Positions 54,485-62,423 of a stretch of DNA of 64,000 nucleotides are shown in pieces (positions within the stretch are counted from its first letter, which is position 1; each line of letters begins with the position of its first letter). The notes under the pieces are model-generated. The model was not told the DNA's origin. It searched no databases and saw nothing but the letters and a program-made list of their open reading frames with translations. Position numbers and translations under genes: made by a program. Origin of the DNA: Bermanella sp049115935 (GTDB lineage Bacteria > Pseudomonadota > Gammaproteobacteria > Pseudomonadales > Oceanobacteraceae); contig JAGDZK010000023.1 of the NCBI GenBank assembly GCA_049115935.1, forward strand, positions 78,484-142,483, in the 5' to 3' direction.

Positions 54485-56290
54485 ATGGATAAGTACTTGT
54501 ATACAGCGCCTGTCAGGCGTCATCGTGCCCAATCGAATAATCACATAATGTTGATTTTGGGTGCCGTATGCTTAGCACTTTTGTATGCTGCCATTTTTAT
54601 CAGTGGTTCGACTCGCCCTGTCATTGCACCACTGGTTGCCCAAGAAAGCATTGAATACTGGCTTTATGATGCGCCCAGTGAAGTAGCAGGCAATATTAGC
54701 CTGCAATATCGCGAAGAGCTTCACCTGGTATATCGAAAGAACAAACACCAGCCCATATGGATGGACCACTTCCAACTCAACAAAGCCGGTAGTGCCCTTG
54801 TTAAGAGTTTACGCCATACCGCCAGCGATGAATGGAAAGCCTATCGTTACCGCATCAGTAAACTGCAAACAGAAATTGAGCGCTTAAGTAATCAGCCAAA
54901 ACATGCCGCCGCCATTGATGTTCTCTTAAGTGATGCCTACATCGACTTTGCTCAGCAAGTCATGAACAACGAATTGTTGCCCAATAACGGCGAGCTTGAT
55001 CACCCATCATTCAAAAAGGTCGCGGCTGCGCCAGGCGCCCGCATTTCATCATTAGATGTGATTAGCCTGCTTTCCCAAAGCCTAGAACAAGGCAAGCTGT
55101 ACAGCCTAGTTAGCCAATTAGTACCCAGCCATAAAGGCTATGAGCGTCTCACAAGTGAATTAGACCGCTATCAAGACATCGCTGACAGCGGCATGTGGTA
55201 CCCCCTAGAAATCACCCAAGATTTAGCAAAAGGTGACCGCCACCCGCAAGTGCCTCGCATTCGTTGGATGTTGCAATCATACGGTGACTTTCATCAAGGC
55301 ACATTGGATTGGCTCAAGCCCGAGCAGGTCAAACAAGACCCATTATTACTTGAGCAAGATTATAAACAGGATGACCAGCGTGACGTGTATGAGCTGGATT
55401 CCGACACAGTGGCGGCGCTTAAACACTTCCAAAAACGTAACGGCATTAAACAAAGCGGTATCGTTGATGCCTCCACGTTAGAACGCCTAAATGTGGCTCC
55501 CTACTTCATGGCTCAACGCATAGCATTAAATATGAAACGCTGGCGTTACCTTCCTAAACATTTAGGAGATCGTTATATACTCGTCAATATGGCCAACTAT
55601 CGTTTGGACTTAATCAAAGACAACGAAAGCCAAATGAGCATGAAAGTGATCATAGGCCGTGAAAAATTACGCACTCCAGTATTGGCCGAAACCATCAGCA
55701 CCATTGTACTGGCCCCAGAATGGAACGTGCCTCATCGCATTGCCAAACGAGATATCATCCCTCACGCTAAACGTGAACCAGAATACTTGCAGGAGAATAA
55801 CTTCAAAATTTATGAAGGCTGGCAAATGCCTGCAAAAGAAATCGACATCACCACTGACATCGATTGGCAGGGGTTTGATTCACGTGTAAACACTTATCGC
55901 TTTGTACAAGGCCCAGGGGAAGACAACTCACTAGGGCATGTGAAATTCGTCATACCCAATGATCAATCTATTTACTTGCACGACACCAACCACAAAGAGC
56001 TATTCGATTACGACATGCGCGCATTAAGCAGTGGCTGTATTCGTGTTGAAAAACCATTAGAGCTGGCTCATGCATTATTGAAAGAGCAAAACTGGGATGA
56101 AGCGCTCATCAGCAAAGTCGTAGAAAAAGCACAAACTCGCGCTGTTCATCTTAAGAACCCGGTTCCTGTTTATTTAATGTATTGGACCACCTGGGTTGAT
56201 GACAATGGTCAGCTACAGGTGCGTGACGATGTTTACAAACGAGACCAAATCCATGGAGAAAGCCACAAGCTCGACTCAATTGTGCTTTGA
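54485..56290 (+). CDS. L,D-transpeptidase (YcbB/LdtD-like)
   Basis: A 601-residue protein with an N-terminal membrane helix (about 21-40), a large middle domain, a peptidoglycan-binding domain (about 285-330; DTVAALKHFQKRNGIKQSGI) and the YkuD catalytic domain. The catalytic Cys518 lies in ALSSGCIRVEKP and the His in IYLHDTNHK. It makes 3-3 cross-links in peptidoglycan and has the length of E. coli LdtD (615). An ATG at 54485 is used; a TTG two codons earlier is weaker. The YcbK-like gene follows, as in E. coli. Confidence 0.9.
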   Translation: MDKYLYTAPVRRHRAQSNNHIMLILGAVCLALLYAAIFISGSTRPVIAPLVAQESIEYWLYDAPSEVAGNISLQYREELHLVYRKNKHQPIWMDHFQLNKAGSALVKSLRHTASDEWKAYRYRISKLQTEIERLSNQPKHAAAIDVLLSDAYIDFAQQVMNNELLPNNGELDHPSFKKVAAAPGARISSLDVISLLSQSLEQGKLYSLVSQLVPSHKGYERLTSELDRYQDIADSGMWYPLEITQDLAKGDRHPQVPRIRWMLQSYGDFHQGTLDWLKPEQVKQDPLLLEQDYKQDDQRDVYELDSDTVAALKHFQKRNGIKQSGIVDASTLERLNVAPYFMAQRIALNMKRWRYLPKHLGDRYILVNMANYRLDLIKDNESQMSMKVIIGREKLRTPVLAETISTIVLAPEWNVPHRIAKRDIIPHAKREPEYLQENNFKIYEGWQMPAKEIDITTDIDWQGFDSRVNTYRFVQGPGEDNSLGHVKFVIPNDQSIYLHDTNHKELFDYDMRALSSGCIRVEKPLELAHALLKEQNWDEALISKVVEKAQTRAVHLKNPVPVYLMYWTTWVDDNGQLQVRDDVYKRDQIHGESHKLDSIVL

Positions 56291-56436
56291 TTTTCTCAGT
56301 TGAGAACCCATAAACACCCCTAATTCCCTCAAGATTTATAAATTGTAATAGATAGCCGCTTTGCTTATAACCAAGCATAAGTGGCACAATCCCTGCCCGT
56401 TTTTACCACATAATAAAAATCGTCAGGGAATCTACA

Positions 56437-56988
56437 GTGAACCGCCGCCAATTCATCAAACATACTGGTTTTATCTCACTGGGCATGAGCAGTGCACCGC
56501 TTTTTGCGGCAAATTCCCCCCTTATTTTGCCTACCCCTGAAGCTCGCAGTTTAAAACTTAAGAACCTGCATACCGGTGAAAAAGTGAATACAACCTATTG
56601 GGAAAAAGGCGAGTACCTTGTAGAGGGGTTAGCTGAGATTTATTTTTTGATGCGTGACCATCGCGCCAACCAAGTCGCTGCCATGGATTTAACCTTATTG
56701 GATGAGTTACATGGCATTCAGCAAGCACTTGAAGTTGAAAAAGAAATTTACCTTGTTTCCGGTTATCGCAGCCCTGAAACCAATAAAAAGTTACGTGGTA
56801 ATTCAGAAGGCGTCGCCAAACATAGCTTCCACATGCAGGGTCGAGCTTTAGACTTTCGTATTCCTGGAATCAGCAACTCTCACCTGCACAAAGCCACATT
56901 AGCCGTGAGTGATGGTGGTGTGGGTTACTACCGGAAAAGTGGATTTATTCACCTAGATACTGGCAGGCAGCGCAGCTGGATTCGATAA
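56437..56988 (+). CDS. YcbK-like DUF882 / peptidase M15 family protein
   Basis: A 183-residue protein starting at GTG with AGGGA 7 bases upstream. The N terminus has a twin-arginine-type signal (NRRQFIK) and cleavage near FAANSP. The domain shows zinc-peptidase M15 motifs: SGYRSPETN, HSFHMQGRALDF (His and Asp) and HLDTGRQRSW. YcbK lies beside ldtD (ycbB) in E. coli too, which supports joint action on the cell wall. A 9-bp hairpin spans the stop codon. Confidence 0.9.
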   Translation: MNRRQFIKHTGFISLGMSSAPLFAANSPLILPTPEARSLKLKNLHTGEKVNTTYWEKGEYLVEGLAEIYFLMRDHRANQVAAMDLTLLDELHGIQQALEVEKEIYLVSGYRSPETNKKLRGNSEGVAKHSFHMQGRALDFRIPGISNSHLHKATLAVSDGGVGYYRKSGFIHLDTGRQRSWIR

Positions 56989-57009
56989 ACGCTTACTCAC
57001 TAAGCGTTT
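56987..57009 (+). terminator. Hairpin spanning the stop of the YcbK-like gene
   Basis: AAACGCTTA (56987-56995) pairs with TAAGCGTTT (57001-57009) around CTCAC. The stem starts in the TAA stop codon and there is no T run behind it, so its effect is uncertain. Confidence 0.4.
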
Positions 57010-57084
57010 GAATTAAAAGGGTTTTCTTTTAAAGCACATTTATTTTGTTACAATGGCGTTATTTAAACATAATAAAAAATACAC

Positions 57085-57384
57085 GTGCGTCAAAACTATC
57101 TTGCCACTTTAGGCCTTAACAACGAGGCCGACCAACCCAGTATTAAGACTGCATTTCGTCGTCTGGCGAGTATTTACCACCCTGATAAAACTCCCCATCA
57201 ACGCCAACGCTTTATCGAGATTTGTCACGCCTACGACCAATTGATGACACCAACAGAGCATATTAAGCCTTCAGTTCGTGAAGATAATCGTCGAATAGGC
57301 AAAAGAGGAGAGCCCACTAACCGGCGTTTTGAAATCATGCTGGAACAGCAATACAAGGGCGTCAACTTGAGCGTTAAGATTTAA
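57085..57384 (+). CDS. Small J-domain protein (DnaJ-like)
   Basis: A 99-residue protein starting with GTG. Residues about 3-57 form a J domain with NYLATLGL, AFRRLASIYHPDKTP (the HPD motif at about 33-35) and CHAYDQL, which would stimulate an Hsp70 ATPase. A basic tail follows (EDNRRIGKRGEPTNRRFEIMLEQQ). It has no Gly/Phe or zinc domain, so it is a class III J protein, possibly directing DnaK to one client. It is convergent to ptsP with 9 bases between the stops. No clear ribosome-binding site. Confidence 0.75.
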   Translation: MRQNYLATLGLNNEADQPSIKTAFRRLASIYHPDKTPHQRQRFIEICHAYDQLMTPTEHIKPSVREDNRRIGKRGEPTNRRFEIMLEQQYKGVNLSVKI

Positions 57385-57393
57385 CGTCACTAT

Positions 57394-59682
57394 TTACTTA
57401 GCGTTCACTGGTGCAAATAAACGCCCGTGACCTAATTTGCTTAATGCTAAATCCAACGTACTGCCAATCACATGACCACTATCTAACTTCATCACGTCTT
57501 CAAGCAATTGCTTCGCATATGAAAGTTCGGAATGACGAATCACAGACTTCACTCTAGGCACGTTGGTGGCGTTCATGGATAACATGTCATAACCCATTGC
57601 CATAAGCAGTAACGCACCAGCAGGATTACCCGCCAGCTCACCGCAAACACTGACCGGACAGTTTTCGCTTTTACCTGCATCCACAATATGCTGCAGGGCC
57701 GCTAATACAGACGGGTGGAAACTATCATACAAACCCGCAACCCTAGGGTTATTTCGATCGACCGCTAACAAGTATTGGGTTAAATCGTTTGAACCAACTG
57801 ATAAAAAATCCACCATACTGGCTAATTGCTTAGCTTGATAGACAGCCGCAGGCACTTCAATCATAACCCCCACTTCAGGCATATCCACTTGAATGCCTTC
57901 TTCTAATACTTCCTGATAGGCGCGGTAAATAAAGTGCAGTGCTTCTTCTACTTCACTTGTACTGGTAATCATGGGCAGCATAATTTTTAAATTATTTAAG
58001 CCTTCGCTGGCTTTGAGCATGGCCCGAATTTGCAGAAGAAATATTTCAGGGTGATCCAAGGTCACACGAATACCACGCCAGCCTAAAAACGGATTATCTT
58101 CTTCGATTGGGAAATACGTTAATGCTTTATCACCACCAATATCCAAGGTACGCATGGTCACAGGCTGAGGTGCAAATGCTTCTAATTGTGAGCGATAAAT
58201 TTGCGCTTGCTCGGTCTCAGATGGAAAACGATCACGCATCATAAACGGCACTTCGGTTCGGTATAAACCAACCCCCTCAGCACCTTTGTCTAAAGAGCGG
58301 TAAGCGTCCGTTATTAAACCTGTGTTCACTAATAATTTTAAGCGGTGGCCATCTTTGGTTTGTGCCGGTAAATCTTTAATCGCTTCAAGGCCTTTAACCA
58401 AGGCTTTTTCTTCACGCACAATGGCTTGAAACTGCTCAAGCATTTTTGCAGAGGGATGGGTATACAAATAGCCGCGATAACCATCGATTACCAGCTCGAT
58501 ACCATCCATTTGTTTCACGGGCAGATCTACCGCACCCATGATAGTGGGAATGCCCATGGCTCTTGCTAGAATCGCAACATGTGAATTAGCTGAGCCTTTT
58601 GCACTCACTAAACCAACTAATTTATGCTCAGGAATTTCACCCAGCATAGAAGGAGTTAATTCTTCACTGACTAAAATGGTTTTATCGGGAAAATCTAAAT
58701 CAGAAACTAATTCGATGGTGTCTTGCAGCTGGGTTAATACTCTAGCCCCAAGGTCTTTAATATCGGTAGCTCGCTCACGAAGATAAGCGTCATCCATGCG
58801 ATCAAAGTGTGCCACATATTCAAAAATAACATCCCGTAACGCACCTTGTGCCCACTGGTTATTCTCAGTAATACGACGAATCACTTCGCTGCCTAAAGCA
58901 TCGTCATCAAGCATGCGGATATACACATCAAACAACGCTTGCTCTTCTGGGCGTAAATCTTTTAACGTCGCCCCAACCTGCTTAATTTGCTCACGCGCAC
59001 CTGCAATGGCATGTTGAAAGCGTAATACCTCTTCATCTACATTTTGCGCTTTGCGATCAGGAACATCGTATAAATCCGCCGTGGGAGACAGGACCACCAC
59101 CGTACCAATTGCAATACCCGGTGCCGCTGGTGCACCTTTTATGGCGACATCGTGTTTTACTTTTTTCTTTTGAAATTCATCAGGGCGCTCAAGTACCTGT
59201 CCTGTGGCCTCAGCATGGGCAAGTACCCCTGCCAATTGCGCAGACATGGTGACCATGAAAGCTTCTTCGCTTTCATCAAACTTGCGACGATCGGATTGCT
59301 GCACCACCAAAACGCCTAAGATGCGTTTTTGGTTGATAATCGGCACACCTAAAAAGCTATTAAACTTTTCTTCACCTGTGCCAGATAGATAATGGTACTT
59401 GGGGTGCTTTGAGGCATCGTCTAGATTAATAGGCTCCTCACGAGCCGCCACAAAACCCACTAAACCTTCGTTATTACTGAGGCTAACTTTTCCCACAGAA
59501 GCGGCATTCAAGCCCTTTGTGGCACGCAGAGTATGACGTTTGCTATCAGCGTCATACACATAAACAGAGCATACCTCTGTATTCATGGCTTTTTGCACGC
59601 GATCCACAAGAATATTCAACGCAGCGTCTAGGTCCCCTGCGTTGTTTACCTCTTGTACAATCTGACGCAATACACTTAGCAT
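57394..59682 (-). CDS. ptsP: Phosphoenolpyruvate-protein phosphotransferase, nitrogen PTS (EI-Ntr)
   Basis: A 762-residue enzyme with an N-terminal GAF sensor domain (about 1-145) and the enzyme I body: PEP-utiliser N domain, phospho-His in GSANSHVAILARAMGIPT and the PEP-binding TIM barrel (GIRVTLDHPEIF, VSVCGELAGNP). It passes phosphate from PEP to NPr in the nitrogen-related PTS that regulates potassium and nitrogen status. The start overlaps the rppH stop by 7 bases, a conserved arrangement. Confidence 0.96.
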   Translation of the reverse strand: MLSVLRQIVQEVNNAGDLDAALNILVDRVQKAMNTEVCSVYVYDADSKRHTLRATKGLNAASVGKVSLSNNEGLVGFVAAREEPINLDDASKHPKYHYLSGTGEEKFNSFLGVPIINQKRILGVLVVQQSDRRKFDESEEAFMVTMSAQLAGVLAHAEATGQVLERPDEFQKKKVKHDVAIKGAPAAPGIAIGTVVVLSPTADLYDVPDRKAQNVDEEVLRFQHAIAGAREQIKQVGATLKDLRPEEQALFDVYIRMLDDDALGSEVIRRITENNQWAQGALRDVIFEYVAHFDRMDDAYLRERATDIKDLGARVLTQLQDTIELVSDLDFPDKTILVSEELTPSMLGEIPEHKLVGLVSAKGSANSHVAILARAMGIPTIMGAVDLPVKQMDGIELVIDGYRGYLYTHPSAKMLEQFQAIVREEKALVKGLEAIKDLPAQTKDGHRLKLLVNTGLITDAYRSLDKGAEGVGLYRTEVPFMMRDRFPSETEQAQIYRSQLEAFAPQPVTMRTLDIGGDKALTYFPIEEDNPFLGWRGIRVTLDHPEIFLLQIRAMLKASEGLNNLKIMLPMITSTSEVEEALHFIYRAYQEVLEEGIQVDMPEVGVMIEVPAAVYQAKQLASMVDFLSVGSNDLTQYLLAVDRNNPRVAGLYDSFHPSVLAALQHIVDAGKSENCPVSVCGELAGNPAGALLLMAMGYDMLSMNATNVPRVKSVIRHSELSYAKQLLEDVMKLDSGHVIGSTLDLALSKLGHGRLFAPVNAK

Positions 59683-60170
59683 GTTTGTTTTGCCTGCAAC
59701 TCAAACAGTTTGGGGGCCAATTCACGCATAGCCCGACGATAGACATCACGCTTAAACGGCACCACCTGTCCAAGTGGATACCAATAACTTACCCAACGCC
59801 AGCCATCGAACTCCGCCTTATCAGCGTATTCAAAGCTTATGCGATTCTCATTACTCACAAGTTTCAACAAAAACCATTTTTGTTTTTGGCCAACACATAC
59901 TGGTTTGCTGTTATGACGCACCATGCGTTTTGGTAAACGGTATCTCAGCCAGCCTTTGGTACACCCTAGTATTTCTACATCTTCGGGTAAAAGGCCCACT
60001 TCTTCCCGCAACTCCCTAAACAAGGCAGCCTCAGCACTCTCTTGTGCTTTTATACCGCCTTGGGGAAACTGCCACGCATCTTGCCCAATTCGCCTAGCCC
60101 ATAACACTTGAGCTTTTTTATTCACCAGTATGATGCCGACATTTGGGCGGTAGCCTTCAGCATCGATCAC
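59676..60170 (-). CDS. rppH: RNA pyrophosphohydrolase
   Basis: A 164-residue Nudix hydrolase that removes pyrophosphate from mRNA 5' ends and so starts RNA decay. The Nudix box is intact (GGIKAQESAEAALFRELREE, VGLL following). A longer frame begins at a TTG (60182), but a GTG at 60170 gives MIDAEGYRPNVGIIL, the same start as E. coli MIDDDGYRPNVG, with GGAT upstream; it is therefore preferred. WARRIGQDAWQFPQGG is the cap-recognition part. Confidence 0.94.
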   Translation of the reverse strand: MIDAEGYRPNVGIILVNKKAQVLWARRIGQDAWQFPQGGIKAQESAEAALFRELREEVGLLPEDVEILGCTKGWLRYRLPKRMVRHNSKPVCVGQKQKWFLLKLVSNENRISFEYADKAEFDGWRWVSYWYPLGQVVPFKRDVYRRAMRELAPKLFELQAKQTC

Positions 60171-60352
60171 GGTTTTATCCAAATTTTAAATTGATAATGC
60201 CACCATACTATTAAAACATTGCCATTGGAAACCAGTGTTTTTTTATTCCTTTTTAATATAAATAAGTTTTCTATCGCCTGTTTCCACAATATTAAAGACA
60301 CTGTTGGCCTCACAAGCTAAAATGCGTACAAATTTTTTAGCTGGGGAACCCC

Positions 60353-61015
60353 GTGGCACTGGCAATTTTTGACTTAGATAACACCTTAATTTCTGGCGAT
60401 AGTGATCATGGCTGGGGGCAGTTTTTAGTTGAGCAAGGCCTTGTCGATGCTCAGTTATTCAAAGAAAAGAACGATTACTACCTAGAACAATATCAACTGG
60501 GCCAGCTGGATATTCTTGAATACCTTGAATTCTCCCTACAAGCTTTGACCTTATTCCCAGCGGAGCGTCTATTTCAGTTACGCGAGCAATTCGTACAAGA
60601 GAAAATCATTCCAATCATCACGCAAAAATCCCGTGAATTACTGCAAAAGCATCGCGATGCAGGTGATTACTTATTAATCATCACTGCCACTAACTTATTT
60701 GTAACCGAGCCAATCGCCACTATTTTAGGTGTCGATGACATCATCGCCACCAACCCAGAAGTCATAAATGGCCAATATACGGGTAAAATTTCTGGCATAC
60801 CTAGCTTTCAAGAAGGAAAAGTGAAACGCTTGGCAGCTTGGCTAGAGCAAAACACGTTATCATTAGAAGGAAGTTACTTTTATAGCGACTCCCATAATGA
60901 TCTGCCACTACTAAAACAAGTGACATATCCAGTGGCAGTCGATGCCGACGAAACCTTAAGTGCCTATGCGCAGCAAAATAACTGGCCGATTATCAGTTTA
61001 AGGGATGACGCTTGA
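60353..61015 (+). CDS. HAD-superfamily phosphatase (SerB-like, HAD-IB)
   Basis: A 220-residue HAD phosphatase that begins at GTG with GGGG upstream. The nucleophile motif is IFDLDNTLISGDSD near the start, motif II in LLIITATN, motif III Lys before motif IV YSDSHNDLPLL. It resembles phosphoserine phosphatase-like HAD-IB proteins found next to rppH-ptsP in Pseudomonas. Its TGA overlaps the start of the imelysin gene (TTGA), so the two are translated together. Confidence 0.85.
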   Translation: MALAIFDLDNTLISGDSDHGWGQFLVEQGLVDAQLFKEKNDYYLEQYQLGQLDILEYLEFSLQALTLFPAERLFQLREQFVQEKIIPIITQKSRELLQKHRDAGDYLLIITATNLFVTEPIATILGVDDIIATNPEVINGQYTGKISGIPSFQEGKVKRLAAWLEQNTLSLEGSYFYSDSHNDLPLLKQVTYPVAVDADETLSAYAQQNNWPIISLRDDA

Positions 61016-62316
61016 AGTCAAAAAACACATTAAGCTCTTTGCAATTCACGTTTTGGCTCGCACTTGTGCTGAGCCTGACGGGGTGCGATCAATTTTTTGA
61101 TAAGCCCAAGCAAGTGGAAGATGCTCCCGTCATCGCTGACATTAATTCAGAATCGCTGTTAAGTGCCGCCAACCTTTACGTTTATACCCAGATGTCTGAT
61201 GCGTTAAGTAAGGCGCAAGAACTTGATGCCATTATTACCTCCCTGCTCAATCAACCCAATCCAGGTGCGTTAGAAGAAGCTCAAGATGCTTGGATAAAAG
61301 CGTACAGCGCGTATGTAAAAGTCAGTTTTTTTAGCAATGTTCCCCGCTTTGAAAAACCACAATTTCGTGAACAAAACGAAACCTATGCCCTTATCCAAGA
61401 GCGTATAGATAGCTGGCCAATTGAGCCTGGCTACATTGATTATTTACCCATGTACCCTCTAAGTGGCATCGTCAATGATTTAACTTTGAAAATGAACGAA
61501 AGCGATATCAGCGCGCAGCATGGGTTTTCTGATATGCGTTTCGCTAGCTTAGGCTTTCACCCAATGGAGTTTTTATTATTTGGTGTAAACGGCAAGCGCA
61601 GTGCTAAAGATTTCATCCCCCAAGAAAATAGTATTGAAGTGGTAAGCGCCGATACTGCGTTAAAAGAAAACGAAGCAGATGACCTTAACGAAGCGAACAG
61701 CTCCGAAGCGCATGAACACGTGCACGCAGAAATCAACGGGCCTCAAAACCATAATCGTCGTCGGGACTATTTACGTTTATTAAGCGCCCTAGTTGTTAGT
61801 AACTTACAGAAATTGGCGGATCGCTGGGAGCCTGCCCACGGTTACTACGCTAAACAATGGCGCCAAACTCAAAGTGAACAACAGACCATTAACCTTGCCT
61901 TAATTTATCAGTCTTTACTTGATGCTATTCAAGAGACCTTGCTTAACAAACATTTCGCCGTACTGATGAATCAAAAACAAGTAGATGACCTGCGTAGCCC
62001 TTTCTCCAGCCAAGACACACAGAACATGCACGATTTAATATTTGGCATTGAAAGTCTTTTTAATATGGAAGGCGGCTTGTTAAGTGAAATTAAAGCTCAA
62101 GACGCAGAAACAGCCGATAAAAGCACGGCACTGTTTAAACGCCTTCTTTTGGATATCAGCAAGCTGCCTAAAAACATCAACACCCTCACACTTGAAAAAC
62201 GTAAAGCACTACTCATTCCCATTCAAGAAAAAATATTTCAGTTATTAGAGCAACTATACCTCGGTGCTGAAATATTACGCTTACCGGTTCGTGCCTTACC
62301 CGTTTCAACCAGTTAA
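61012..62316 (+). CDS. Imelysin-like lipoprotein
   Basis: A 434-residue protein that starts at TTG with AGGGA 6 bases before it and overlaps the HAD gene by 4 bases. The signal ends in the lipobox LTGC (Cys25). An imelysin-like helical domain follows; ASLGFHPMEFLLFG (about 180-195) carries the HxxE-type motif. A His-rich, acidic insertion (EAHEHVHAEINGP) lies near the middle. Imelysin proteins sit in the envelope and are linked to iron uptake or peptidase M75; the ligand here is unknown. Confidence 0.85.
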   Translation: MKSKNTLSSLQFTFWLALVLSLTGCDQFFDKPKQVEDAPVIADINSESLLSAANLYVYTQMSDALSKAQELDAIITSLLNQPNPGALEEAQDAWIKAYSAYVKVSFFSNVPRFEKPQFREQNETYALIQERIDSWPIEPGYIDYLPMYPLSGIVNDLTLKMNESDISAQHGFSDMRFASLGFHPMEFLLFGVNGKRSAKDFIPQENSIEVVSADTALKENEADDLNEANSSEAHEHVHAEINGPQNHNRRRDYLRLLSALVVSNLQKLADRWEPAHGYYAKQWRQTQSEQQTINLALIYQSLLDAIQETLLNKHFAVLMNQKQVDDLRSPFSSQDTQNMHDLIFGIESLFNMEGGLLSEIKAQDAETADKSTALFKRLLLDISKLPKNINTLTLEKRKALLIPIQEKIFQLLEQLYLGAEILRLPVRALPVSTS

Positions 62317-62331
62317 GTTTTCTCAAATTTA

Positions 62332-62377
62332 AGACATAAAAAAAGCGATGAATTTCTTCATCGCTTTTTTTATGTCT
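62332..62377. terminator. Perfect 21-bp bidirectional terminator
   Basis: Arms 62332-62352 and 62357-62377 are fully complementary (AGACAT, seven A, GCGATGAA against its reverse), around a TTTC loop. T runs exist on both strands, so it can end the imelysin and the typA transcripts. Confidence 0.95.
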
Positions 62378-62385
62378 CAAGCAAT

Positions 62386-62418
62386 TAATATTCAGTGCTC
62401 AGGGAGCACTGAATATTA
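62386..62418. terminator. Second perfect hairpin after typA
   Basis: Arms of 15 bases (62386-62400 and 62404-62418; TAATATTCAGTGCTC and its complement) with an AGG loop end 5 bases before the typA stop. There is no T run beyond it, but it lies just before the 21-bp terminator in the typA direction. Confidence 0.7.
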
Positions 62419-62423
62419 TTGTA

